From Amoebidium appalachense (Eukaryota > Ichthyosporea), in contig CAVNZM010000019.1 in NCBI GenBank assembly GCA_963693365.1, forward strand, positions 248,001 through 312,000: a DNA stretch of 64,000 bases, written 5' to 3'. The notes below the pieces were generated by a model. It was not told the DNA's origin. It saw only the letters and a program-made list of their open reading frames with translations, and made no database searches. Both the position numbers and the translations under genes were made by a program. Positions within the stretch are counted from its first letter, which is position 1, and each line of letters opens with the position of its first letter. Positions 9,951 to 22,444 of the stretch are shown in pieces.

Positions 9951-11459
9951 ATGGGCGCCGATCAGTCCACCCTTTCTCCCAGCGCGCAACAGCTGGTCTT
10001 GGGCAACCACTACCTGCTTCTGTACATCTGCTCCTTCCTGGATGCACGCTCACGTCGCAGCATTGCGCTCACCTGCCGAGCGCTTCGCCACGTACACGAG
10101 GCAGAGCTGGCGCGCCCGAACAGCCACATGCGCGTCGACCTGTCCAAGGGTCCGAAGTCAATCGAGTTTGCCACGCGCGTCCGTGCCACCCACGTCCTTG
10201 CCACCACTGCTGACTACAAGCGCCTTGCCGAGCTTCCGCCCATGCGCTTCGTTCTCCACATGGTTCTTGATGAGTACCGGGACCTGGCCAACCACCATGC
10301 AAAGGCTGCCCATAACCACCGCTACACCAGCACGGAGCCCATCTACCCAGACCTGTTTCCCAACCTCAAGGTCGCAGAGGTCAACTCCTTCAAGTGCCGC
10401 ACCCCCCTTGTCGCCCCCTTCGCCTTGCTGGGCCGCGCTATCCAGAACCTGACGAGTCTGACCCTTGCCTTCTCTGCCACTCCCAGGCCCACACCTGGTG
10501 TAGTCATGGATCTTGCTGCGCTCGAAAACCTGGCCCATCTGCACGTCCACCTGTGCACGCGTGTGAACCCCTCTAACATCTACGCCATCCCCAGCACGGC
10601 GCTGCATGTGCCTGCGGGCCTTGTGAAACTGCATCTGGACTACCGCTTCCGCTCCATGTGCGGCCACCAGTACGGCTACGGCAGCGGCGGCTCCGCTCCC
10701 GGTATCCACAACATCCACAACATCGAGTCCTGCGTCAACATGCGCAATGTGCACGTGTGCGTCTTTGGCATGGTGGTGTTCGACACCATCAATCGCGCCC
10801 ACCGTGTCGAGCTGCTGTGCTCACAGGCCCGCGGCACGCTGCGCGGGTGCACCAGCGTCCAGATCGGCAAGGAGGTGCGCGACATCGAGATCACCACCAC
10901 CGGGGACAGCGCCAGTGACTACCCAGGCAACCGGCTCCTTGTGGCCGGCGCCCGCGAGTTCGAGTGCTTCCATCCCGCCCACAACTGGGCGCTGCAGGAC
11001 GTCCATGTGCTGGAGATCATGCACGTGCCCCACAGCCCGCGCGCGCTGGCGGCCATCGCGCAGGCCGTCAACCTGCGCTCGCTGACCGTCACGGCGCCCA
11101 TGTTCAGCGACAGGGAGCTCGTCTACCACATGCCCCCGACCATCGAGATGGTGAACTTCAGGCACGTGCGCCTGGTCGTGCTCGCAGACCCCAGCGGGCT
11201 CATCCGCCCGCTTGTGTTTTCCAGCGACTGCGACCTGGTCCTCTACAACCACTGGCTCCTGCGTGCGGCCGGGTTCCTGATGGACTCGAAGTGGGACCGG
11301 TTCATGACACGGCTGCTCCACATCACGCAGTGCGACATGCCGTGGGCGCTCGGGCGGAAGCTGAAGTACATGGGCGACAAGTCGTACAGGCACCTGCCGT
11401 TCCCCGAGGGGGGGGGGGGGTGTAGGGGGGGGGGGGTGTTTAGAGCCCTAGACACTTAG
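9951..11459 (+). CDS. F-box protein with leucine-rich body, copy 1
   Basis: 502 residues from ATG 9951 in good context (catcacaATGG). Residues about 14-53 form an F-box (LVLGNHYLLLYICSFLDARS...SIALTCRALRHV). The rest has irregular leucine-rich stretches (NLTSLTLAF, NLAHLHVHL, LVKLHLDY, NLRSLTV), as in F-box/LRR substrate adaptors of SCF ubiquitin ligases. Gly2 and Ser6 (MGADQS) fit an N-myristoylation signal, which suggests membrane targeting. F-box proteins are known in several giant viruses, so a host-ubiquitin role is plausible. In this copy a G-run after PFPEG is longer than in copies 2 and 4, so the frame reads past the usual stop into about 15 extra residues and overlaps the convergent gene. 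Confidence 0.85.
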   Translation: MGADQSTLSPSAQQLVLGNHYLLLYICSFLDARSRRSIALTCRALRHVHEAELARPNSHMRVDLSKGPKSIEFATRVRATHVLATTADYKRLAELPPMRFVLHMVLDEYRDLANHHAKAAHNHRYTSTEPIYPDLFPNLKVAEVNSFKCRTPLVAPFALLGRAIQNLTSLTLAFSATPRPTPGVVMDLAALENLAHLHVHLCTRVNPSNIYAIPSTALHVPAGLVKLHLDYRFRSMCGHQYGYGSGGSAPGIHNIHNIESCVNMRNVHVCVFGMVVFDTINRAHRVELLCSQARGTLRGCTSVQIGKEVRDIEITTTGDSASDYPGNRLLVAGAREFECFHPAHNWALQDVHVLEIMHVPHSPRALAAIAQAVNLRSLTVTAPMFSDRELVYHMPPTIEMVNFRHVRLVVLADPSGLIRPLVFSSDCDLVLYNHWLLRAAGFLMDSKWDRFMTRLLHITQCDMPWALGRKLKYMGDKSYRHLPFPEGGGGCRGGGVFRALDT

Positions 11460-12072
11460 TCATGTGATTGTAGTCGAATCTGTGGGCCTTGATGGTCACC
11501 TTGTTTGCACTTAGTTTCTTTGTACTTACTGGTTTCATCATGAATATGTGCCTCAGAACTTTGCCAAATACACATAGGTTCATGTGAACCTCCATGTCTG
11601 ACCCTTGTCGTCTCACCCATTCGGAGTACAGTGCATAGAGAGATGATGTTTTTACGGGGGATCCCGGGGGGAACTTGTGCCTGTTGTTTTCGTCTTTCAA
11701 AAATTCAATAAAAAACTGCTTGACCAGCTCGTATCCCTTGCTGTGTCGCAGATTGGAGTCTTTTTTCCACGGCCTTGTTATCCACTCGCCTATCCTATCG
11801 TCAATAAGTATGCGCACCCCCCGTGACTTCCCGTCGTCCAAGGCAGACTTGTATGCACGCCACGGGCAGTGGCCGTACAAATAAAGTGTTGGGCGATGGT
11901 TGGGGTATGTGCTCTGTCTTGCAAGGATTGTTTGTAGGCCGTCTACGAATCGGGTGATGTGGACCACCAGTATCACGTCGGTTCCCGTCAGCACGCAGTC
12001 CTCCCCGAGCTTTGTGGTTTCCGGTTGGTATAAAAGGCGTGTTACGATTTCAGACCCATCACTTTCAGTCAT
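11440..12072 (-). CDS. Catalytically degenerate RecB-like nuclease paralogue, copy 1
   Basis: 210 residues from ATG 12072. The middle segment aligns with the nuclease at 51600-52298 through the shared YPNHxP...LYG/HLFG block. At the catalytic positions, D35 aligns with C26, E44 with L35, K46 with V37 and Q57 with T48, so the D-ExK-QxxxY active site is lost. The C-terminal 95 residues (YELVKQFFIEFLKDENN...TSSLYALYSEWVRR...) resemble the winged-helix-like tail of the helicase. It is head-to-head with the helicase, 96 bases apart, sharing a promoter with TATAAAA on this side. A structural or regulatory partner of the helicase is my inference. Confidence 0.7.
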   Translation of the reverse strand: MTESDGSEIVTRLLYQPETTKLGEDCVLTGTDVILVVHITRFVDGLQTILARQSTYPNHRPTLYLYGHCPWRAYKSALDDGKSRGVRILIDDRIGEWITRPWKKDSNLRHSKGYELVKQFFIEFLKDENNRHKFPPGSPVKTSSLYALYSEWVRRQGSDMEVHMNLCVFGKVLRHIFMMKPVSTKKLSANKVTIKAHRFDYNHMTKCLGL

Positions 12073-12168
12073 CTTAGAGTAGTGAACAAAAATATTGGAG
12101 GTGGGCCTTTTATAGGTTTTGGGTGGGTGGGGGTGGGTCATCGATTATTTTCTGTGCTACAAGGAAGG

Positions 12169-13680
12169 ATGCAGGCGGCCATGACATTGTTTTCCGGTGG
12201 TGTGTCGACACAGGAGCTCGACAAGGTAGTTGCACGGACCCTCCGTCTGTTTGATGCATTTGAGAACACTGAGATGAGGGGTCTTCCGTTCATGCCTGCA
12301 TCCTGTGACCTCCGGCTGTGGAAGAAATCGGAGGTGGAAGAGTTTATTGGATCACATGTTGCGCATATTCAAGGGACAAAACTGTATGTGATGAAGGCAT
12401 TTTGCCCCATACGTCTCAGCTATGCTTTCAAGTTGGTCAGCAAGGAGGAGCTGTCCATTTCACTCTCTGGATACTCCTTCCCCCAACCACCCGAGAAGGT
12501 GGGAAAGGGAACAAAGGCCCTTCCGCCCATCAACGGCACCGATGTTCTTCGTTCATCCGCCATTCCCAAGTACATGGGCATACTGTTCGACCCCTCTGAC
12601 CCTGACCCTCGCACCGGTGCAAAGGCGGCCGCCACGTCTGGGATGTACCGTATGTACAACCCGTTCCGGGGGCTGCCCATTGTGTTCAACCCACAGTACC
12701 CCCTCAATTTTGATTTGACCGGTCCATTCAACAGACATGGGTTGGAGATTCTGTGCAACGGGCGTGCGGAGGAGTATGAATACCTGCGGATGTGGGTTGC
12801 TCACATGTTCCAGCATCCCAAGAGCAAGCCCGGCACCGCCCTGCTTTTTCAGTCTGAGCAGGGAGCGGGGAAGAACGTGTGGTGGCAGGCACTCATGGAT
12901 ATACTGAGCCCGGAGTACTGTGCTTATATCATCCACAAGGAACACATCGCAGGCAAGTTTAATCAGCACCTGGCAAACAAACTTCTGGTTGTGTGCGACG
13001 AGGTGGTCTGGGGTGGTTCTCACGAACTCAACAACATCATGAAGGCCCGCATCACACAGTCAACCATGATGCTGGAAAAGAAAGGGTGTGATGCGGTAAA
13101 CATTGACTGCTACGAGAGGTACGTCATGCTGTCGAACGAAGAGTGGCCTGTCCGGATCGAGCAGTCATGCCGCAGATACGCCTGCTTTAGGGCAAGCTCC
13201 GCCCGCATTGGGGACCACCAGTACTTTGATTTCCTGGTTTCCCATCTCAAGCAGCCTGCCGTTTTGGAGGCCATTTATCACGAGTTCATGGCAGTTCAGA
13301 ACGTCCCTGGGACTATGCCACGCCCACTTGAGAACGACGTGAAGCAGACACTGAGAGGCATAAGCCGATGTGACGAGGCACAGTTCCTGCGAGACCTCTT
13401 GGACCATCAGAATGGATGTGAGAATATGACCTTCATTCAGGACAACGCATATGTCACATCAAGTGGCCTCTTCCAGTTGTACCAAGATTGGCACCGTCTC
13501 AATGCAAGGGACCGCAACATGCCCAGCCTCAGGAGTTTCGGGATCGCCATTAAGAAGATACTCGGGGAGAGGAAGTGTGTGCGCAGTGTACATACCACAC
13601 GGTGGGACAGCCATCCACCTATGGCATCTGAAAACGTCTCCTGCTACTGTCTCAATAGGTCTGCTGTATTCAAACACTAG
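12169..13680 (+). CDS. D5-like superfamily 3 helicase, copy 1
   Basis: 503 residues from ATG 12169 (AAGGAAGG leader); an earlier GTG start is rejected. It carries the SF3 ATPase core: Walker A SEQGAGKN (229-236), Walker B LLVVCDE (272-278), motif C YVMLSNEEW (318-326) with the sensor Asn, and an arginine pair at 335-336. It resembles the D5-like viral and plasmid helicases (DUF5906 type) used to open replication origins. Residues about 402-470 (DEAQFLRDLLDHQNGCEN...SLRSFGIAIKKILG) form a winged-helix-like C-terminal module. No primase catalytic domain is visible in the first 200 residues. Confidence 0.88.
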   Translation: MQAAMTLFSGGVSTQELDKVVARTLRLFDAFENTEMRGLPFMPASCDLRLWKKSEVEEFIGSHVAHIQGTKLYVMKAFCPIRLSYAFKLVSKEELSISLSGYSFPQPPEKVGKGTKALPPINGTDVLRSSAIPKYMGILFDPSDPDPRTGAKAAATSGMYRMYNPFRGLPIVFNPQYPLNFDLTGPFNRHGLEILCNGRAEEYEYLRMWVAHMFQHPKSKPGTALLFQSEQGAGKNVWWQALMDILSPEYCAYIIHKEHIAGKFNQHLANKLLVVCDEVVWGGSHELNNIMKARITQSTMMLEKKGCDAVNIDCYERYVMLSNEEWPVRIEQSCRRYACFRASSARIGDHQYFDFLVSHLKQPAVLEAIYHEFMAVQNVPGTMPRPLENDVKQTLRGISRCDEAQFLRDLLDHQNGCENMTFIQDNAYVTSSGLFQLYQDWHRLNARDRNMPSLRSFGIAIKKILGERKCVRSVHTTRWDSHPPMASENVSCYCLNRSAVFKH

Positions 13681-14160
13681 GCGGTTCTGACTATTATACG
13701 CATATATATTCAGAATGTATTCGGAATTCTGATTGGCTGGTTGGGATCACGTGACCCACTGAGCCAATCATATTCTTTCTTTTCTTTTTTGTATTCAGAT
13801 AGTCAGAATATACAGTAAAATAGAGGTCGCTGGGGGGTGAAAAAGGGTCGAATACTTGCATTTGATTGGTGGATATAAATAGATTTCGTAGAATGGGGAG
13901 GTCTTGGATTATCTGTATATTCTGCCTAAACGAATACGAACAATTTACTCACCGGAAATTCTGAAATCGTGAATTTCCGGAATCGCAGCGTCCCCTGCTT
14001 TAGAACATTTGGCATTCTTTTACAAAATTTCGTGTTTAAACAAACACAAAGTCCTGTATATTGTGGTTTGAGAATTCCTCCTCCCTCCCTCCCCCCACTT
14101 CCTTATCAACGACACAACCGTGCCGTGCACGACCGACAAATAGTGTGTGTTTGTGTATCA
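13681..14160. other. Non-coding region after helicase copy 1
   Basis: No gene seen. AT-rich with a CACGTGAC E-box and CCAAT box near 13748-13768. From 14140 it grades into TGTTTGTG repeats. Confidence 0.6.
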
Positions 14161-15035
<875 letters not shown>

Positions 15036-15286
15036 TATACATGTACCTGTCTCTACATAGTATAACATCGGCATACATAGTGTACTTTTACATCCATACT
15101 AATGTTTATATTTAAAATAAAAGTATATGTATATATATATATATGTATGATGATAAATATGACTATGTCTTCAATATAGATAGTCATACAGAGCGCACCG
15201 ATGATGTCATCGATAAGGTAGAAAGTAATAAAAAGCCTAATGTTTACCCTTTAATCTCATATTTATCTAATAGCGCTACGATTGGT

Positions 15287-15682
15287 AAGTGTGATGCCAC
15301 TCACCGACTATCCAATCAAATCACTGGAATGACTTCATCGGCGCTTTCATTATTCAAACTGTCGGGATGCGCGCGATTTGATTGGTGAGTCGAAGAGTTG
15401 CTACAGAAACCGACTTTCCATACCCCACACACCACACACACATACATCTATATATATCATACACATATACATACAAGCGTACATATTTTTATACATATGT
15501 ATACTTATATACACATAATATATATATTTCTTTGTATTCTAATTTTTATTTGTATACACTGACCTTTTGATATTCTTCTAACCTACTTCCAAAAGGATCA
15601 TGTAGTGATACTAGTTCAATGTTCATTTATTATAAATAAATATTTACAAAAGTGAAGTTCATATGTCTTTTATTTTAGTATA

Positions 15683-15729
<47 letters not shown>

Positions 15730-15947
15730 GATACCTACACATATACAAGAATGATACTGTAACATACGTATACAATGTAGGTGTATGGTGTATGGTGTGT
15801 GGTGTGTGGGGTATGGAAAGTCGGTTTCTGTAGCAACTCTTCGACTCACCAATCAAATCGCGCGCATCCCGACAGTTTGAATAATGAAAGCGCCACTGAC
15901 CTCATTGCAGTGATTTGATTGGATAGTCGGTGAGTGGCATCACACTT
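15287..15947. mobile_element. Foldback (MITE-like) element M1
   Basis: 661 bases bounded by aagtgtgatgccactcaccg and its reverse complement. The inverted arms are about 160 bases and include ATTCAAACTGTCGGGATGCG. The centre is AT-rich and non-coding. Long inverted ends without a coding gene fit a non-autonomous DNA element. Confidence 0.75.
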
Positions 15948-16073
15948 GAATATGAGATTAAAGGGTTTATATATCAAAAAAAGCAAAAAACGCGAAAGCT
16001 TTGACCAATGCAATCGCTGTATTAATATATAAACCCTTTAATCTCATATTTATCTAATAGCGCTATGATTGGT

Positions 16074-16477
16074 AAGTGTGATGCCACTCACCGACTATCC
16101 AATCAAATCACTGCAATGAGGTCAGTGGCGCTTTCATTATTCAAACTGTCGGGATGCGCGCGATTTGATTGGTGAGTTGAAGAGTTGCTACAGAAACCGA
16201 CTTTCCATACCCCACACACCACACACACATACATCTATATATATCATACACATATACATACAAGCATACATATTTTTATACATATGTATACTTATATACA
16301 CATAATATATATATATATATATTTCTTTGTATTCTAATTTTTATTTGTATACACTGACCTTTTGATATTCTTCTAACCTACTTCCAAAAGGATCATGTAG
16401 TGATACTAGTTCAATGTTCATTTATTATAAATAAATATTTACAAAAGTGAAGTTCATATGTCTTTTATTTTAGTATA

Positions 16478-16518
<41 letters not shown>

Positions 16519-16747
16519 TATATTTATATAGATACCTACACATATACAAGAATGATACTGTAACATACGTATACATGTAGGTGTATGGTGTATGGTGTGT
16601 GGTGTGTGGGGTATGGAAAGTCGGTTTCTGTAGCAACTCTTCAACTCACCAATCAAATCGCGCGCATCCCGACAGTTTGAATAATGAAAGCGCCACTGAC
16701 CTCATTGCAGTGATTTGATTGGATAGTCGGTGAGTGGCATCACACTT
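16074..16747. mobile_element. Foldback (MITE-like) element M2
   Basis: 674 bases with the same ends as M1. The 126-base spacer at 15948-16073 between M1 and M2 is itself an inverted repeat (aatatgagattaaaggg...ccctttaatctcatatt). The M1-spacer-M2 block recurs at 36628-38106. Confidence 0.75.
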
Positions 16748-16811
16748 ACCAATGCAATTGCTGTATTACCTTCATAATTCGCTTTCAGCGCTACACAACT
16801 CTAGCGCTATG

Positions 16812-16925
<114 letters not shown>

Positions 16926-17306
16926 CTTACCGATGATAGCGCTATTATCAATTAGAATTGAAAAGTTGGCACTAGGGGTTGTGACGGGTGTGTGAGCACC
17001 GTAAAGCAGCGCTTCATTGGGGGGGGTGGAATGCAGCATTCGATTGGTCAGGGCATATGTGTAAAAAGTGCACGTAGCGCCGAACAAATCGACCCAATCA
17101 TCTGGGACCAGTATTCTCTTGCAATCCTCTCCAATCGAATGCTGGATTCCATTCCTCTCCTCCTACAACCAATGAAGCGTACAACCAATGAAGCGCCGGA
17201 CGCCTCCCTATATAAACACAGCAAGCGCTGGACAGCCAGCACCTTTACGGTACACACACAGCACTCAACCCCCAAACCCAAAGCCCCAACTCTTCCACCA
17301 GCGACC

Positions 17307-19496
17307 ATGGCTTCCACCTATGCCATCTACGAGCGCCTCAACATTGCCGGTGCCAAAGAGGCCGGCTTCCCTCCCATCTCCCCCGAGCTCGAGCGCCTGC
17401 TGGGCACCGTGGGCGACGACGTGGTGGTCAAGGTGCTGCGCTTCCTCGACCCGTTCCTGTATGACTGCAAGGAGACCATCTCCGGGCGCGCCGTGTTCCG
17501 CCTGCTGGGATACGGCAACTACAACGAGTTTGTGAGAGCCATGTTCAAGGGGCGCAATGGGTCGCGTGGTTTTGTCCCTGTCGGAAACTACCGTGTTGTC
17601 GAGATGGAGGTATGAACATTCCCTCTGACGCAAGTGCAACCGTGGCTAGCATGTCGAGCTTGCTTTTAGATGAGCGTGTCAAATTTCTTGCTATGCTAAC
17701 TGTATCACAACAACCTGGTTCAACAGACACAATTACACCGTGTTCCATGATTGACTCTATAACAAACAAGTAGAACGAGTTGGGCGCTCTACCAAACAAG
17801 TGGATTCGTTTGCGATGATCGGAATAGTACTTTCCATAGACAAGGATCTCTCCAAGCGAATGTTTCCATGAGCGCACATGCTTCACTTCGATTACATCAC
17901 TATCTGTTAACAAGTCTATTTCCCCAGCAGGCACTGTTCTTTTCCCGCCTCCTTCTCTTTTCTGTAGATTTGCACAGATCTTCTCCTCTGGCTGGTTCTT
18001 TCCGAGTGTCTGTTCGAGCCTTTTAGCCAGTTTGCTGTAAGCACGATCAGTTAGAAAAAACGATTTGCCTGGCATGCCCCTGCTGCCTGTGCGTACTCTT
18101 GTAACTCTGTAATCTACATTCTCTACCCAGCCCAGTCGTCTTATGGTCCGTATTATATTCTCAGTCATTCTATTTCTTGAGAGCCCATACTTGCGCGCTA
18201 TGGTATCCGCGCTCATTTGGATACTCACCATACTCTTTGTATAGAAAAAATAGACGACTCTATTTGCTGCTAAAACTCTGACGTCAAAATGACGTGTCAG
18301 CTACAAGAGCTGAGACGTCATCACTTTTCAGCTTTGCAGCTGAAAAGTTTTGATTGGTGCTGGGGGTATCAGGATGATGTCAACACTTTTCAGCATTTTG
18401 GCTGAAAAGTTTCGATTGGCTCCTGTGGCATCTGATGACGTCATCACTTTTGACATTCTCAACTCAAAACTCTAACGTTAACCAACCATGCTCTCATTTT
18501 ACACAGAGTACCATAGGACGTCCTGGTATGGACCACCTACTGACTGCCGATGGCTTCCTTGTTGCTGCTCTGGCTTCTCCAGCCCTGGTCGGCAACACTG
18601 TTCGTGTGTGGGTCCTTGGTGTCAAGAACGCCTTTGCCCGCATGGCTGATACCAACAAGGATGAAGCTCTCTCCGCCCTGCGCGCCACCCTTGCTGCGGC
18701 CGAGGCCCGTGCTGCTGAGACTGCCACCGAGCGCGACCAGGCCATCAACGACAAGGAGGCCGCGGAGGCCGCCCAGGCCGAGGCACTCGCCACCCTCGCT
18801 GCCGCTCTCGCCCGCGTGAAGCTCGAACCACTCACCCTCCCGACCCGCATGCCTCTCACAACCGGCGGCACGTACACGGACAACCATAAGTTCAAGCGCC
18901 TGACGCGCGCGTTCGCGTATGTGTGCGTGGACACGCTGTACGGCGAAGGCGTGCGCTGCGCTAGCACGTACACGGGCATGATCATGGCCACCACGGGCGT
19001 GTGCTTTGTGTTCCCGTCGGGGGAGATTTCCAACATCATCGCCACCACCGGGCTGCAGAAGGCCATGAAGGAGCGCATCCGGCTGTGGACCGGCGAGGAG
19101 CCCAAGTACTCGACCGACATGACCACGCAGCAGCTGTACACCTTTGTCTACAACTACACGCGCTGGTACGTCGAGTACTGCAAGGCGCCGGTGCTGCGCC
19201 AGTCGACCATCAACAACGCGGACACGGGCGCTGCCGAGTACGAGGTGCACGTCGAGCTGGCGTCGTGGCTGGAGGCCATCCAGGACAAGTTCCCCGACAT
19301 CGAGCCGCTGGAGCTCGGGCGCACCGTCAGCCTCAACGACCCCCTTGTCGAGCGCGGCGAGCAGCTCAAGGGGCAGACCCAGCTGGACGTGTATGTGCAG
19401 CGCGGGCGGCTGGGGCGGAAGCGCAAGGTCGCCCGCCTGCAGAAGCCCGAGGGCCCCGTTGATGTTGTGGTGATTGCGGACAGTGATAGTGAGTGA
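17307..19496 (+). CDS. MSV199-type DNA-binding protein A, copy 2 (two exons)
   Basis: Exons 17307-17609 (101 codons) and 18507-19496 (329 codons plus stop) join in phase 0 at gatggag|gtatga and acacag|AGTACC to give 430 residues. The join links GRAVFRLLGYGNYNEFVRAM to GRPGMDHLLTADGFLVAALA and VRVWVLGVKNAF, the typical run of an MSV199-type domain (about 55-150). An Ala/Glu-rich coiled coil (about 150-205) and a 200-residue domain I do not recognise follow. The protein ends in VVVIADSDSE, which fits a SUMO-interacting motif with adjacent CK2-type serines. TATA at 17209-17216 and CCAAT boxes precede it. The unusual point is the 897-base intron, which holds an antisense nuclease gene. A role in viral or element gene control is inference. 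Confidence 0.75.
17545..18231 (-). CDS. Intron-nested antisense MSV199-like/PD-(D/E)XK nuclease
   Basis: 228 residues from the furthest upstream ATG at 18231; a later ATG (MSADTIARKYG) is also possible. The N-terminal half has helix-turn-helix-like sequence (ADTIARKYGLSRNRMTENII) and a segment like the MSV199 tail. The nuclease core reads GEIDLLTDSDVIEVKHV, then GEILVY and RIHLFG: Asp, ExK and a QxxxY-like position (here Glu). It lies in the intron of gene A on the opposite strand, with its last 65 bases antisense to exon 1. Copy 1 has a diverged broken relative at the same place; copy 3 has none. This fits a mobile intron-dwelling endonuclease, but cleavage is unproven. Confidence 0.72.
   Translation of the reverse strand: MVSIQMSADTIARKYGLSRNRMTENIIRTIRRLGWVENVDYRVTRVRTGSRGMPGKSFFLTDRAYSKLAKRLEQTLGKNQPEEKICANLQKREGGGKRTVPAGEIDLLTDSDVIEVKHVRSWKHSLGEILVYGKYYSDHRKRIHLFGRAPNSFYLFVIESIMEHGVIVSVEPGCCDTVSIARNLTRSSKSKLDMLATVALASEGMFIPPSRQHGSFRQGQNHATHCAP
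18232..18506. promoter_or_regulatory. CRE and hairpin repeats in the gene A intron, copy 2
   Basis: Upstream of the nested nuclease. TGACGTC-type sites near 18280, 18322 and 18435, each close to CACTTTTCAGC. Two ATTGG boxes. A perfect stem CTTTTCAGC/GCTGAAAAG lies near 18327-18350, with a related stem near 18387. Confidence 0.55.
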
Positions 19497-19567
19497 AGTG
19501 TGAGTTGTGTAGCGCTGGTCGATTGGGGGTGTTAGTGTATAAGAGTTGTGTAGCGCTTTCGACGGGA

Positions 19568-19611
<44 letters not shown>

Positions 19612-19651
19612 GTGTATAAGAGTTGTGTAGCGCTTTCGACGGGAGTGTGCG

Positions 19652-19686
<35 letters not shown>

Positions 19687-19778
19687 TAGTGCAAAGCGCT
19701 GGAGTTGTGTAGCGCCAGGCACTTGGTGTTAGTGCATAGCGCTAGCGTTGTGTAGCGCCAGACACTTGGTGGTAGCGC
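19497..19778. repeat. GT repeats after gene A copy 2
   Basis: Two near-identical modules (tagagttgtgtagcgctttcgacgggagtgtgcg followed by (GT)n) with further AGCGCT motifs. No gene. Confidence 0.8.
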
Positions 19779-20800
<1,022 letters not shown>

Positions 20801-21547
20801 GAGCGCTGACATAGGATCGTCGTTTATGACGTCATTATGACGTCACCCGTTGTCGGCAACGTTGGTGCTGTGGCGCCCTGGACCCAGCATGTGGCTCACA
20901 AGGGGGTGAGGCTAGCTCCTGCATGACTCGTGGTCATGTTGGCAAGATTAGGAAAGGATGGTAGGTTCAACTGTATCTGCATGAAATTATGTGGGAACAT
21001 GTATGTCTGTATATATGGGAAATAAACAATAAAAATCATGATAACATAGTGGGTTCATATGACATTGTGAAGCGCGAATTTACTTGATATCGAACTTGTG
21101 CTCTTTGGCTTGAGACTTCAGTGAACATTCTATTCATATCTGATTGGTTAATTGTGATTGGTTGTCTGCGATTGGTCGAGCATCGATTTCAAAGAAGCCC
21201 TTGGTGATGAAATGTTTGATGGGTAAAAGGTTGTGTTTAACTCGATTAAATCAAAGAAGGTTAAACCATCCGAGAAACTGTAGGTACTACGTCAATATTT
21301 TGATGTTGCATTTGTAAACATTGAGTGCATTAGCGGCTCGGAAATATCTTGAGTCGTTTTGCACTACTCTGGGACTAAGATCACCAAAAAGCCAATCCAG
21401 CGTGGCTGCCAATAGAATCCACTCAAATAACAAAGTCTGACATCCAATCATATGTCGCGGAATTGCCAAGCAAGTATATAAGGTCACATCCACTCGGCCG
21501 ATGCCATTGCATTCTACAAACACAGATACTCAAGCAACACAGGCAAA
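20801..21547 (+). promoter_or_regulatory. Paired CRE unit and promoter of gene B, copy 2
   Basis: TGACGTCA at 20827-20834 and 20838-20845, again 11 bases apart, with AATAAA signals near 21022-21031. The downstream sequence differs strongly from copies 1, 3 and 4. CCAAT/ATTGG boxes lie at 21140-21175 and agtatataagg near 21475 precedes the gene B ATG. No convincing gene. Confidence 0.55.
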
Positions 21548-22354
21548 ATGTACACGACACATGGCGCTGCGCCTGTCTCATACAGCACCTTCACGTTTCC
21601 ACCCACCCCACAACCCGACCTGGACATCATACAGAGTACCGACTTCATTCCGCTGACGTCCGACGATTTTGCTGCTTTTGACAACCAACTAGGTGACGGC
21701 TCCATGCTCCATGCGCCCACCCCGACGACGGCTAAGAGCCACGGCCAGCACCACGTCTTCGACTTCGACATGGTCTGCGGCGAGACAATCCCCCCCTCTC
21801 CGGCGCGTGGTGTTCCCGCACGTCTGCATCTGCAAGCGGTCTCCTCTCAAGCCCCCACGCTGCCACCCACCACAACCACGCCAGCAACAACATGGTTTGG
21901 CCGGCTCAGGTCTGTCGAGAACCAGGATTCCGATACGAGACAATGGAAGCGCTCGCGCGCTAACATCTCAATGACCAAAAAGCCACCTGGTGAAATCAAA
22001 GCCCTCGCCACTGCTGGTGATTGGAGGCGCCATCTTGCACCCCTGCCTGTTTCACAGATGTTGGGCGAGGCGCTCGACAGACTTAGCCCGTTGTGCCTTA
22101 TACCGTTCATCAGCTGCACGCTCCCTTTTGCAGCTAGCAAAGAGCAGCTCTCCTACCTCGACGCTGGTAGCATCTGTGCGCTTCTCGGCTTCAGGGACAT
22201 CGATGAGATACGCGACCGTCTCGATCAGGCCAAAATCGCAAACGCCCGTGATGTGCCAGGCACAGAAGCGGTAGGAGGCCCCCCCCCCCCCCCCCCCACA
22301 CACACACATACACACACAGAAGGCTTCCACACACACACACACACACAAGGCTTC

Positions 22355-22385
<31 letters not shown>

Positions 22386-22390
22386 GGCTT

Positions 22391-22444
<54 letters not shown>

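Noticed and set aside
10158-10802. 214-codon minus-strand frame over the F-box gene
   Set aside because: Antisense shadow of a gene with a clear F-box; no domain recognisable.
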